Shown piece by piece: positions 37,401 through 45,507 of a stretch of 64,000 nt of DNA. The position numbers and the translations under genes are program-made. The notes under the pieces are model-generated. The model was not told where the DNA came from and made no database searches. It saw only the letters and a program-made list of their open reading frames with translations. Positions within the stretch are counted from its first letter, which is position 1, and every line of letters begins with the position of its first letter. The stretch comes from Aquimarina muelleri DSM 19832 (lineage in GTDB: Bacteria; Bacteroidota; Bacteroidia; Flavobacteriales; Flavobacteriaceae), in NCBI RefSeq assembly GCF_000430665.1, contig NZ_AUML01000026.1, forward strand, positions 1-64,000, written 5' to 3'.

Positions 37401-37698
37401 TTACACCGTTAATATCAATACAGCTTCTGTATCTAAAATAAACGAACTATCTCTGAGCCAAGATTTCAATGATTTAATATTATATCCAAACCCTGTTCAT
37501 CAAGGTGTGCTATTTGTAAAAACGAAAATGAAAAGTAATACATCGTTCAAAATTGTTAATTATTTAGGTCAAGTAGTTTTACAGGACAAATTATCTGAAG
37601 ATAATATTAATGTAGGACACTTACCTAATGGAATGTACATGTTAGAAGTAGATAATGGTAAACAGGTACAAATTAAAAGATTTATTATAACAAAATAA
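34456..37698 (+). CDS. Secreted M14 zinc carboxypeptidase with T9SS sorting tail
   Basis: 1080 residues, multidomain. Signal peptide 1-21 (ending LFAQ). M14 peptidase about 110-400: SSMHGDEIAGYPM (zinc His and Glu), NVDLNRNYPD, NFHGGTELINYPWD (third zinc ligand) and catalytic Glu in EVTVELSNAKTPP. A transthyretin-like fold follows (GIRGVVTDAVTNQPIQAKVTV), then a fibronectin III domain, a MAM-like domain (ESFESGMGLWTNATGDD), a second fibronectin III domain (TEAPSVPANLITNAITATS), a GEVED domain ending TFTYGEVEDYTV, and a type A T9SS sorting domain beginning LYPNPV and ending IKRFIITK. It should be exported by the Sec and type IX systems and act outside the cell. PorX, encoded in this window, controls that system in known species. 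Confidence 0.93.
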   Translation: MKKYTMLMLLVLCTISISLFAQKSNKELAKEYLQLKGEVIFSFTIENKSELSSITKELAIVNFDKKNNIVKVMANTAQFTSFLEKEKTFTLSSEDNIVGYRTMTSDLGNKAATFPLTAYPTYTDYVSMMNDFATNNPSLCKIENIGATGEGDKSLLFVKLSDNANLNEQEPRVMYTSSMHGDEIAGYPMMLNLIDYLLGAYKDTSHPKHTEIKNLLDNNEVWINPLANPDGTFRNSPNNTSVANATRGNANNVDLNRNYPDPDDGVHPDGNSYQTETIAFMNFANSKHFVLSANFHGGTELINYPWDTYAGAHPDEDYFLHISKEYRDLCQANSPSGYFTAQNNGITNGYAWYEVQGGRQDYQIYNQKGKEVTVELSNAKTPPANQLVNYWNYNREALLTFLKQINYGIRGVVTDAVTNQPIQAKVTVVGRESYDSWTPTELPEGDYYRPIKAGTYNILYEAECYESVTLTGVAIADYTAVIKNVQLIPVAGVSPSGLVASSIEATTATIQWNSNSAATYDIRYRIIGSTSWTTVSSATNTINITGLLASTAYETQVRSNCASGASSPYSSSVNFTTADPQVCTGISSFPYTESFESGMGLWTNATGDDIDWTRDSGGTPSGTTGPATGQDGSFYLFTEASTNVTPPGSPNKIALLNSPCMDLTSLSGISLQFGYHMYGANMGTIEVLVSTNNGVNYTSLWTKTGDLGNIWNQASIDLTTYAGTTIQLQFKGTTGSSYRSDMAIDNIKIQSSDVDTEAPSVPANLITNAITATSIDLSWSASTDNIGVSGYDIYQATTLLSTVTTTSYTVTGLSPNTTYSFSVKAKDAAGNISASSNTISATTTNTSVNYCTSKGTNVSYEYIDYVEIGGITNSTAANAGYGDFTSLVGTIGYGTNTIIVSAGFANTAYREYWSVWIDYNQNGVFETTEQIVSNLSNSSDNQSFNFDVPSTALSGNTRMRVSMKYSTAAGACDTFTYGEVEDYTVNINTASVSKINELSLSQDFNDLILYPNPVHQGVLFVKTKMKSNTSFKIVNYLGQVVLQDKLSEDNINVGHLPNGMYMLEVDNGKQVQIKRFIITK

Positions 37699-37730
37699 AT
37701 TTAGGTCTTTATAATACTTACTATCTATAA

Positions 37731-37781
37731 ATAGGCGAAGTCAAGAAAATCAAAAATATTGATTCTCTTGACTTCGCCTAT
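37731..37781 (+). terminator. Long hairpin after the carboxypeptidase
   Basis: ATAGGCGAAGTCAAGA at 37731-37746 pairs fully with 37766-37781. The inner ATCAA/TTGAT and outer CTAT/ATAG bases extend it to about 25 pairs. No T-tract; symmetrical, so usable from both sides. Confidence 0.6.
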
Positions 37782-37937
37782 TCATAGTAATTCAAATTAC
37801 CGCCTAATAAGTATATAAAAGGCGTATCATTAGTGTTTGTTTAGGTTACCATAAGAAATAAAATTTCAAATAGTTTTTTTATTAAAAAAACTGTAATAGA
37901 TTAATCTACTCCTAAATCTTTTATACTACCAAAGAAA

Positions 37938-38147
37938 TTATTTGTCTTTCAAATCAATAATATCTCTTATTTCTACACCCATATAATCTGCAATTTTTTG
38001 TAGTCTCTCAAAATCTTTTACCAAATCTTTTCGCTTTACTACATAATCTCCTGCCTGAGGACTAACTCCAAGAACCTTAGATATACCATATACCGTTTTT
38101 GCTCCTTTACTTTTTTTAAGGAGCCTTTTTAGTTTCTTATTTACCAT
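37938..38147 (-). CDS. Small XRE/Cro-like helix-turn-helix protein
   Basis: About 69 residues from MVNKKLKRLLKKSK (an upstream in-frame ATG adds five residues). AKTVYGISKVLGVSPQAGDYVVKRKD has the spacing of a helix-turn-helix, and FERLQKIADYMGVEIRDIIDLKD matches the end of Cro/CI-type domains. It is divergent from a small exported protein gene. Two exact 17-bp direct repeats lie in the intervening region and could be its operators. No phage genes are nearby. Confidence 0.7.
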   Translation of the reverse strand: MVNKKLKRLLKKSKGAKTVYGISKVLGVSPQAGDYVVKRKDLVKDFERLQKIADYMGVEIRDIIDLKDK

Positions 38148-38165
38148 AAAACAAACATACATATA

Positions 38166-38217
38166 ATATTTGATTATTAAAATAAATTTTTATTAAAAAT
38201 ATATTTGATTATTAAAA
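38166..38217. promoter_or_regulatory. Two 17-bp direct repeats, candidate operators
   Basis: ATATTTGATTATTAAAA occurs exactly at 38166-38182 and 38201-38217, 35 bases apart start to start, between the HTH gene and the divergent exported-protein gene. The second is followed by ATGTTTGTATATTCG, a near-match to a promoter. Confidence 0.5.
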
Positions 38218-38260
38218 ATATGTTTGTATATTCGATCCATACAAAATCAAATCATCCACT

Positions 38261-38611
38261 ATGAAACTTTTATTTGCAACAGTAGTATTTTTTGTGTTTT
38301 TTGGAAGTGCTGCTACTTTTAAAACAGAACCTGTATCTTTTGATGAAAAGAAAAAGACAGAAAAGAAAAAAGAAGAAGTGAATACAGTACAAAAGAGAAA
38401 TGTTCACTCCATTAAAAAATGGAAAATGACAATTGAATATGCTAATGGTAATATTATTTCTAAAACCATAGTAGTTAGTAAAAACTCTAACCTAAGTGCT
38501 TTAGAAACAGCTTTTAAAGAAGCAGATAAATATTTAGAGAATAGAAAAAACGTAAAAGAATACAGTATATCCCCATTAAGTGACACTTATGTTTTACTAG
38601 CAGGAGATTAA
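38261..38611 (+). CDS. Small exported protein, unknown function
   Basis: 116 residues with an N-terminal signal-like segment (MKLLFATVVFFVFFGSAATF), a Lys/Glu-rich stretch (KKKTEKKKEEVNTVQKR) and a C-terminal domain of about 65 residues (WKMTIEYANGNIISKTIVVSKNSNLSALETAFKEADKYLENR). I do not recognise the family. It is divergent from a small HTH regulator and is closed by a strong terminator, so it is a single-gene unit. Confidence 0.7.
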   Translation: MKLLFATVVFFVFFGSAATFKTEPVSFDEKKKTEKKKEEVNTVQKRNVHSIKKWKMTIEYANGNIISKTIVVSKNSNLSALETAFKEADKYLENRKNVKEYSISPLSDTYVLLAGD

Positions 38612-38650
38612 GAAGTATAAAAAAGCCATGAACAATAACCTACTATTTAT

Positions 38651-38680
38651 AAAAAAGACCGTTTTGAACGGTCTTTTTTT
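38651..38680 (+). terminator. Intrinsic terminator after 38261-38611
   Basis: AAGACCGTT (38655-38663), TTG loop, AACGGTCTT (38667-38675), T-run to 38680, with an A-run before the stem. Confidence 0.85.
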
Positions 38681-38727
38681 ATTACAAATAAGAGATAATT
38701 ATAAAAAACAGTATATATTTAGTCCCT

Positions 38728-39297
38728 ATGAAAAATATCTACTTACTTATATTCCTATTAGGAAACGTTACATTTTCTTTTTCTCAAACAGAGAGTGAAG
38801 CAAAACAGTTTTGGAACTCTTTACAAAATTTATGTGGAAAATCTTATGAAGGTAAGCTGGAATTACCCGTTAATGATAAACAATTTGGAGAAAAACGTTT
38901 AGTAATGAACGTAAAATATTGCAATGAAAGCACCATTAAAATACCATTTTTTGTTGGGGATGATAAATCTAGAACTTGGGTGCTAACGTATAAAGATAAC
39001 CGTATAAGTTTAAAACACGACCATAGGCATAAAGATGGTTCTGAGGATGAAATTACCCAATATGGTGGTGTCTCAACTAATTCTGGGCAAAAAAATATAC
39101 AAATTTTTCCAGCAGACGAAGAAACAAAAATAAGGATACCATCTGCTTCTACTAATGTTTGGTGGATAACTATAGACGATAAAACATTCTCATATAATTT
39201 ACAACGAATAGGAACACAACGAATATTTAAAGTGGTTATGGATCTTACAAAACCAATAGAAAATTCGGATATACCTTGGGGATGGAAAGAGAAATAA
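38728..39297 (+). CDS. Exported protein of unknown function
   Basis: 189 residues with a clear signal peptide (MKNIYLLIFLLGNVTFSFSQ, cleavage near 20). The mature part is a compact beta-rich domain with two Cys (LCGKSYEG and MNVKYCNES), suggesting one disulfide, and conserved-looking KHDHRHKDGSEDEITQYGG. I have no family name for it. The mature protein begins right after the signal, so it is probably periplasmic or secreted; no sorting tail is present. It stands alone upstream of the copper cluster. Confidence 0.75.
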   Translation: MKNIYLLIFLLGNVTFSFSQTESEAKQFWNSLQNLCGKSYEGKLELPVNDKQFGEKRLVMNVKYCNESTIKIPFFVGDDKSRTWVLTYKDNRISLKHDHRHKDGSEDEITQYGGVSTNSGQKNIQIFPADEETKIRIPSASTNVWWITIDDKTFSYNLQRIGTQRIFKVVMDLTKPIENSDIPWGWKEK

Positions 39298-39388
39298 CCG
39301 TAGTCAAAATCTTCAAAATAAATAACCTATATAATTTAAAATAAAAATTAAACTTCTGTTAAACAAAACGTAGTATATCTATTTTTTG

Positions 39389-39396
39389 TAAATTTG
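39389..39396 (+). promoter_or_regulatory. -7 box of the copper cluster
   Basis: TAAATTTG matches TAnnTTTG and lies 8 bases before ATG 39405, so the message would have almost no leader. No TTG lies at the usual distance, so an activator may be needed. Confidence 0.5.
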
Positions 39397-39404
39397 TTTT
39401 GTAT

Positions 39405-39818
39405 ATGAAAAGTGTTATTCACAAAATATGGTCTGTTATAATGGCGTTGGTAGTGGTATTCTCTACCATGTCATTTACTTTAGATATGCATTATTGTGGT
39501 AACACTTTAGTAGATGTAGCGGTATTTAAAAAAGCAAAATCTTGTGGAATGGAGAATTCTGTTTCTAAATCAAGTTCTTGCGATATAATTAAAAAAAGTT
39601 GTTGCACCGATAAGCAGGTTAGTATAGAAGGTCAAGATGAATTAAAAATTTCACTAGACAAAATTACTTTACAACAACAAATTTTTATAACTTCTTATTA
39701 TTTTTCTTTTATAAATCCTTTTATAGATTTAGAAGATAACATCTTTTCTTTTGTAGAATTTCCTCCTCCGTTTTTTGTCAGAAATATATATGCAGTAAAC
39801 GAATCCTTTCTTATTTGA
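39405..39818 (+). CDS. HYC_CC_PP-family small exported protein
   Basis: 137 residues from ATG 39405; a TTG six bases earlier is also in frame. The name-giving motifs are all present: MHYCGN (HYC), KKSCCTDK (CC) and EFPPPFF (PP). An N-terminal membrane/signal segment (IMALVVVFSTMSF) exports it. Members typically sit at the head of copper/heavy-metal efflux clusters in Bacteroidota; the Cys and His suggest metal binding, but no mechanism is established. Here it is followed 98 bases later by a CusA-type pump. Confidence 0.88.
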   Translation: MKSVIHKIWSVIMALVVVFSTMSFTLDMHYCGNTLVDVAVFKKAKSCGMENSVSKSSSCDIIKKSCCTDKQVSIEGQDELKISLDKITLQQQIFITSYYFSFINPFIDLEDNIFSFVEFPPPFFVRNIYAVNESFLI

Positions 39819-39916
39819 TTTATTATTTAATTTTTAGACCCATGATCATTGGGTAAAAGTTGTTGTTAGTAGCCTAAGAACACTTATTTTCTAAAATATT
39901 TAATAATCAGATTCAT

Positions 39917-42900
39917 ATGCTAAATAGAAGCATTAAATTTCTTATAGAAAACAAACTTGTAGCGTTTTTGATACTTATCCTTTTTATAGGATGGGGGATT
40001 GTAAACGCACCATTTGATTGGAAAACAGGAATATTGCCGAGTAACCCTGTAGCTGTAGATGCTATTCCTGATATAGGCGAAAATCAACAAATTGTTTTTA
40101 CCAAATGGCAAGGGAAATCGCCGCAAGATATTGAAAATCAAATAACCTATCCTTTAACAACAGCACTTTTAGGTATGCCAGGTGTTAAAACGATTAGAAG
40201 CTCTTCCATGTTTGGGTTTTCTAGTATTTATATCATTTTTGAAGAAGATATAGAGTTTTACTGGAGTCGAAGTCGTATTCTTGAAAAATTAAACTCTTTA
40301 CCAAACGGGGTTTTACCAAACAATGTAACTCCAGCATTAGGACCAGATGCTACTGCATTAGGTCAAATTTTTTGGTATACTCTAGAAGGAAGAGACAAAG
40401 ATAGAAATGTTACAGGAGGGTGGGATTTACAAGAATTACGTAGCATACAAGATTATTACGTTAAATATTCATTATCCTCGTCAAAAGGTGTTTCAGAAGT
40501 AGCATCTATAGGTGGTTATGTGCAAGAATATCAAGTAGATGTAGATCCTGAAAAAATGCGACAATACAATGTATCTCTTGGACAAGTTGTAAAAGCAGTT
40601 AAAGAAAGTAATCAAGATATTGGGGCGCAGACATTAGAAATCAATCAAGCAGAATATTTAGTACGAGGATTAGGATATATAAAATCTGTAGCAGATATTG
40701 AAAACGCTGTAGTAACTTCCAAAAATTTTACTTCCTTACGTATTAAGGATATCGCTATAGTTACATTGGGACCTGCCGCCAGGAGAGGTATTCTGGACAA
40801 AGAAGGAGCCGAAGTTGTTGGGGGAGTGGTTGTAGCTCGTTATGGTGCAAACCCTATGGAAGTCATTACAAATGTGAAGGCAAAAATAGAAGAACTTAAA
40901 GATGGACTACCATCAAAAGTATTAGTAGACGGGCGTACTTCTCAACTTACTATAATACCGTTTTATGATCGTACAGAGCTTATTGAAGAAACCCTAGATA
41001 CACTCAATGAAGCGCTTACTTTAGAAATCCTGATTACTATTTTAGTAATTATCATAATGGTATTTAATCTTAGAGCATCTATTTTAATTTCGGGCTTATT
41101 ACCAGTTGCCGTATTAATGGTTTTTATAGCTATGAAGTTATTTAATGTAGATGCAAATATTGTTGCACTTTCGGGTATAGCTATTGCTATTGGTACAATG
41201 GTTGATGTAGGTGTTATCCTAGCCGAAAATATGATACGACATCTGGACGATGAAAAATTACGTCTCAACCAGAGTGGAGAACCTTATTCTACTAATGAAA
41301 TTATCTACAATGCAACCGCCGAAGTTTCTGGTGCTATATTAACTGCCGTATTAACAACCATTATTAGTTTTGTTCCGGTATTTACAATGATAGGAGCAGA
41401 AGGCAAGTTGTTTAGACCCTTGGCATTTACAAAAACGATGGCACTTTCGGCATCACTAATTATTGCTTTATTTTTAATCCCACCATTTGCAGCCTACTTA
41501 TTTAAAAAAACACAAATAAAAGCGCTTTCAAAATATATATTGAATGTGATTTTAATTCTATCAGGAATTGTTGCAATTTTTTATGGATATTGGTTAGGAT
41601 CTATTCTTGTCGCTTTCGGGATTACAGGAATCTTATTTGTAAAACGAGAAGGCAAAGCATACGACTTATCTGTTTTTGCTTTTCACTTTAAAGGGAATCA
41701 AAACATAATAAATATTATTATTTCTTCCATCGCCATTATATTTTTGCTTGCCCAATATTGGCGACCTCTTGGCTTTGATAGAAGTATTGCCATCAATCTT
41801 ATTTTTGTATCGATTATATGCTTTGGGATTTTAGGAATATTTACCATTTTCAGAAGATTTTATGAACGTATTTTACAATGGGCGCTGGCAAATAAACTGT
41901 TGTTTATCCTAATTCCGTTAACTGTGCTTATTTGTGGAGGTCTTATTTACAAAAACACAGGAAAAGAATTTATGCCATCTCTTAATGAAGGTTCGTTTCT
42001 TTTAATGCCTACATCGCTCCCTCATGCTGGTGTTCAAGAAAATAAACGCGTGCTGCAACAATTAGATATGGCAGTGGCAACGATTCCTGAAATTGAAACT
42101 GTAGTAGGGAAATCAGGAAGAACAGAATCAGCATTAGATCCGGCACCGCTATCGATGTACGAAAATATGATTCAGTATAAACCTGAGTATATGCACAATA
42201 CCAAAGGTAAAAAACAACGGTATAAAGTAAATGAAGATGGGCTTTTTGTGAATACAGATGGAAAACTTACTAATAATCCAAATAACAATGCCTTTTCAAA
42301 AAATAAGAATTATGAAGCTTCAAAACTAAGAGACCCGTTTCATATCCATAGAGAGCAATTAATTGAAGATAGAAATGGAGATTACTACAGAAACTGGCGA
42401 CCAGAAATAAAAAATCCTGAGGATATCTGGGATGAAATCGTAAAAGTTACAAAACTTCCTGGGGTTACATCAGCACCAAAATTACAGCCTATCGAAACCA
42501 GACTGGTAATGCTTCAAACAGGGATGCGCGCTCCAATGGGGATTAAAGTAAAAGGGCAGGATTTAAAGCAAATTGAAGCTTTTGGACTGCAATTAGAATC
42601 CATACTAAAACAAGCAGAAGGCGTTAAAGAACAAGCCGTTTTTGCAGATCGTATTGTTGGCAAACCTTATTTGTTGATGGATATCAATAGAGAGCAATTG
42701 GCAAGATACGGTATCTCGATTATAGATGTTCAGGAAGTATTAGAGATAGCAGTAGGAGGTATGCCACTCACACAAACGGTTGAAGGAAGGGAGCGTTATG
42801 ATGTGCGTGTACGTTACCCGAGAGAGTTACGAGGGAATCCAGAAGACTTAAAGAAAATCTATATCCCTGTAGAAAAAGGTAGTCCCGTTCCGCTAGGCGA

Positions 42901-43714
42901 ATTAGTAGATATTCGATATGAACAAGGAGCACAAGTCATAAAAAGCGAAGATACTTTTTTAGTTGGCTATGTGCTTTTTGATAAGCTAGACGGTTTTGCC
43001 GAGGTAAATGTAGTCGAAAATGCTCAGGAATTAATCCAACAGAAAATCAAAACAGGAGAACTACGTGTACCAAAAGGTATTAGCTATCAATTTACTGGTA
43101 CTTATGAAAATCAGATAAGAGCAGAAAAAACACTTTCTGTTGTAGTACCTCTGGCGCTGGCTATTATTTTCTTGATTTTGTATTTTCAATTTAAATCGGT
43201 TTCTACATCCCTGATGGTATTTACAGGAATCGCGGTAGCCTTTGCAGGGGGATTTATTATGATTTGGTTATATGGACAAGATTGGTTCTTCAATTTTAAC
43301 TTGTTTGGCGAGAATATGCGGGATTTGTTTCATATGAAAACAATAAATCTAAGTGTAGCAGTCTGGGTAGGTTTTATAGCATTATTTGGTATTGCTACAG
43401 ATGATGGAGTGGTGATGGCAACATACCTTACTCAATCTTTTAATCTTGAAAAACCTGCTAACAAAAAAGATATCAGGCATGTAGCTCTTGAAGCGGCAAG
43501 TAAAAGAATCCGACCTTGTTTAATGACAACAGTAACCACAATTTTAGCGCTCCTGCCAGTACTAACATCTACCGGAAAAGGAAGTGATATTATGATACCT
43601 ATGGCTATACCAATTTTTGGAGGAATGGTGATAGATATTACCTCTTATTTTATTGTCCCCGTACTTTATAGTTGGAGAGAAGAGTTTAAGTTGAAAGTGA
43701 AAAGTGTAGAGTGA
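39917..43714 (+). CDS. cusA: CusA/CzcA-family heavy-metal RND efflux pump
   Basis: Inner-membrane, proton-driven heavy-metal exporter (HME-RND), 1265 residues, longer than the about 1040 of E. coli CusA. It shows two sets of membrane segments with docking/porter domains between. Landmarks: GILPSNPVAVDAIPDIGENQ, the proton-relay helix GIAIAIGTMVDVGVILAEN, MPSLNEGSFLLMPTSLP, and TGMRAPMGIKVKG, where Met residues fit a Cu/Ag-type substrate. An extra 90-residue loop (about 760-850) and extra hydrophobic segments (about 535-650) account for the length. The last residues KVKSVE come from sequence resembling an adjoining GTGAAAAG element end, so the C-terminus may have been rewritten by the insertion that follows. 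Confidence 0.93.
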   Translation: MLNRSIKFLIENKLVAFLILILFIGWGIVNAPFDWKTGILPSNPVAVDAIPDIGENQQIVFTKWQGKSPQDIENQITYPLTTALLGMPGVKTIRSSSMFGFSSIYIIFEEDIEFYWSRSRILEKLNSLPNGVLPNNVTPALGPDATALGQIFWYTLEGRDKDRNVTGGWDLQELRSIQDYYVKYSLSSSKGVSEVASIGGYVQEYQVDVDPEKMRQYNVSLGQVVKAVKESNQDIGAQTLEINQAEYLVRGLGYIKSVADIENAVVTSKNFTSLRIKDIAIVTLGPAARRGILDKEGAEVVGGVVVARYGANPMEVITNVKAKIEELKDGLPSKVLVDGRTSQLTIIPFYDRTELIEETLDTLNEALTLEILITILVIIIMVFNLRASILISGLLPVAVLMVFIAMKLFNVDANIVALSGIAIAIGTMVDVGVILAENMIRHLDDEKLRLNQSGEPYSTNEIIYNATAEVSGAILTAVLTTIISFVPVFTMIGAEGKLFRPLAFTKTMALSASLIIALFLIPPFAAYLFKKTQIKALSKYILNVILILSGIVAIFYGYWLGSILVAFGITGILFVKREGKAYDLSVFAFHFKGNQNIINIIISSIAIIFLLAQYWRPLGFDRSIAINLIFVSIICFGILGIFTIFRRFYERILQWALANKLLFILIPLTVLICGGLIYKNTGKEFMPSLNEGSFLLMPTSLPHAGVQENKRVLQQLDMAVATIPEIETVVGKSGRTESALDPAPLSMYENMIQYKPEYMHNTKGKKQRYKVNEDGLFVNTDGKLTNNPNNNAFSKNKNYEASKLRDPFHIHREQLIEDRNGDYYRNWRPEIKNPEDIWDEIVKVTKLPGVTSAPKLQPIETRLVMLQTGMRAPMGIKVKGQDLKQIEAFGLQLESILKQAEGVKEQAVFADRIVGKPYLLMDINREQLARYGISIIDVQEVLEIAVGGMPLTQTVEGRERYDVRVRYPRELRGNPEDLKKIYIPVEKGSPVPLGELVDIRYEQGAQVIKSEDTFLVGYVLFDKLDGFAEVNVVENAQELIQQKIKTGELRVPKGISYQFTGTYENQIRAEKTLSVVVPLALAIIFLILYFQFKSVSTSLMVFTGIAVAFAGGFIMIWLYGQDWFFNFNLFGENMRDLFHMKTINLSVAVWVGFIALFGIATDDGVVMATYLTQSFNLEKPANKKDIRHVALEAASKRIRPCLMTTVTTILALLPVLTSTGKGSDIMIPMAIPIFGGMVIDITSYFIVPVLYSWREEFKLKVKSVE

Positions 43715-44263
43715 AAAATTGAATTATGCCAGAAAGTATTTTAAAACTTAAAAGTTATCCATTTGCTATACAAATCGTTAAAGTTTTTCAATCTCTTATT
43801 GGAGAGAAAAAAGAATATGTAATGAGTAAGCAATTAATACGAAGTGGAACCGCAATAGGTACTTTAATTAGAGAAGCTGAATTTGCGCAAAGTAAAAAAG
43901 ACTTTATTAATAAAATGAGTGTTTCTTTAAAAGAGGCTAATGAAACACTGTATTGGATTGATTTATTAAAGGATACAGATTATATCGATTTGAAGAATCT
44001 AATGACATCAGACTGCAAAGAATTAATAGCAATGCTAGTAAGTTCAATCAAAACTACAAAATCAAGATTGTAATATGAAAGGGATTATAAATAATACAGA
44101 AAAACTAAAAGAAAAAGAAACGGTACAAATTACAATTTCTATTCTCTCATTTATTATAAATAAACTAAAAGGTACTTTTTATTTAAAAAGTATTTTTAAC
44201 TCTTCTCTTTTTACTATTCGTGTTTCATTTTCCGCTTATAACTATTCACTTATATCTTTTCAC
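43697..44263. mobile_element. Possible cassette with four-helix-bundle gene, inverted GTGAAAAG/CTTTTCAC ends
   Basis: GTGAAAAG at 43697-43704 (within GAAAGTGAAAAGTGTAGAGTGAAAA) and its reverse complement CTTTTCAC at 44256-44263 bracket 567 bases holding the four-helix-bundle gene. The left end lies in the last codons of the CusA gene; the right end lies just before the TolC signal peptide. The T/C-rich right flank is unlike coding sequence although the TolC frame runs through it. Mobility is inferred. Confidence 0.45.
43726..44073 (+). CDS. Four-helix-bundle protein (S23/23S rRNA IVP family)
   Basis: 115 residues matching the family found in 23S rRNA intervening sequences: IRSGTAIGTLIREAEFAQSKKDFINKMSVSLKEANETLYWIDLL. 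The family forms a pentameric four-helix bundle; function is unknown. Its place between pump and TolC is unusual for a Cus operon, and no other gene here suggests a shared role. It is flanked by GTGAAAAG-type inverted ends, so it may be a selfish or mobile gene rather than a Cus component. Confidence 0.88.
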   Translation: MPESILKLKSYPFAIQIVKVFQSLIGEKKEYVMSKQLIRSGTAIGTLIREAEFAQSKKDFINKMSVSLKEANETLYWIDLLKDTDYIDLKNLMTSDCKELIAMLVSSIKTTKSRL

Positions 44264-45481
44264 TACAAAAAAGCATTAACCTTCATTTTTCTATTATTCT
44301 TTTTTCATTTTTCCTATGCCCAACAATTAGAATCCTATATTAAAGAGGCAGAACAAAACAACCCTCAAATACAAGCTTTTGAATTGCGGTATGCTATTGC
44401 TAATGAAAAAACTAATGAAGTAAGTAATATACCCAATACCCAGTTTAGTGCAGGTTATTTTGTGAGTGAACCCGAAACACGAACAGGAGCACAACGAGCA
44501 AAGTTTTCTGTGCAACAAATGCTACCATGGTTTGGAACCATTACTGCAAGAAAAAATTATGTAACAAGTATTGCAGAAACAGAATATGTAGATATTACTA
44601 TTCTTAAGCGAAAATTAGCCCTTTCGGTTTCTACCTCTTTTTACCAATTGTTTTCTTTGTATAAAAAACAAAAAATACTAGAAGATAATATAGGGCTTTT
44701 AAAAACTTATGAAAAATTGGCATTAACATCTGTTGAAGTAGGAAAAGCCTCTGCTGTAGATGTATTAAAATTACAAATACGGCAAAATGAATTGAAACAA
44801 AAAAAGGAAATTTTAGAACAAGAATACCTTTCAGAAGTAGCAGTATTTAATAGCTTTTTAAATCGAAAATCTAATCTAGAGATAGTATTACCAACAGAAA
44901 TGAATTTGCCAGTAACAAATTTTAGAATTGATGAGGAAGATCTATCTCTTAATCCAGAATTACTTAAATATGATAAATTGTATGAAAGCATACAACAATC
45001 TGAACTACTTAATCAAAAAGAAAGAGCCCCGCAAATAGGATTTGGATTAGATTATGTTCCTGTATCTCAAAGATCAGATGTTATGATGAGCGATAATGGT
45101 AAAGATATCATCATGCCAATGGTATTTGTTTCGATACCTGTATTTAACAAAAAATATAATTCTAAAACTCGCCAAAATGAGCTCCGTCAACAAGAAATTG
45201 AAGCAGAAAAAAACGAAAAACATAACCAATTAAAAGTACTTTTAGCTAAAGCGATATCTACTATGAACATAGCTAAGATTCAATTTAAAACCCAGCAAGA
45301 AAATTTAATACAAACTAAGAATGCAGAACAAATTTTAATAAAGAATTATGAAACAGGAACGGTTAATTTTAATGATATTTTAGATATTCAGGAATTACAA
45401 CTTAAATTTAAAACCCAACAAATAGAGAGTATACAGTTATTTTATATACAAGCGGCAATACATAATTATTTAACAAATTAA
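44075..45481 (+). CDS. TolC-family outer membrane efflux protein
   Basis: Outer-membrane channel partner of the Cus pump. The mature part (from QQLESYIKEAEQNNPQIQAFELRY) is a normal TolC-like coiled-coil/barrel protein: EVGKASAVDVLKLQIRQNELKQ, YETGTVNFNDILDIQELQLKF. The signal peptide KKALTFIFLLFFFHFSYAQ lies at about residues 65-85, because the only ATG in frame (44075) adds about 64 residues unlike any TolC. No ATG, GTG or TTG is placed directly before the signal. Either an unusual start codon is used, the extension is made, or export is impaired. The original start may have been lost when the four-helix-bundle gene arrived. Confidence 0.85.
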   Translation: MKGIINNTEKLKEKETVQITISILSFIINKLKGTFYLKSIFNSSLFTIRVSFSAYNYSLISFHYKKALTFIFLLFFFHFSYAQQLESYIKEAEQNNPQIQAFELRYAIANEKTNEVSNIPNTQFSAGYFVSEPETRTGAQRAKFSVQQMLPWFGTITARKNYVTSIAETEYVDITILKRKLALSVSTSFYQLFSLYKKQKILEDNIGLLKTYEKLALTSVEVGKASAVDVLKLQIRQNELKQKKEILEQEYLSEVAVFNSFLNRKSNLEIVLPTEMNLPVTNFRIDEEDLSLNPELLKYDKLYESIQQSELLNQKERAPQIGFGLDYVPVSQRSDVMMSDNGKDIIMPMVFVSIPVFNKKYNSKTRQNELRQQEIEAEKNEKHNQLKVLLAKAISTMNIAKIQFKTQQENLIQTKNAEQILIKNYETGTVNFNDILDIQELQLKFKTQQIESIQLFYIQAAIHNYLTN

Positions 45482-45507
45482 AAAACTAAATATTAAACAC
45501 CAAAACA

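Noticed and set aside
38166..38217. CRISPR-like repeat unit
   Set aside because: There are only two copies, A/T-rich and without regular spacers or cas genes.
43726..44073. 23S rRNA intervening sequence
   Set aside because: The gene is of that protein family, but there is no rRNA sequence around it.
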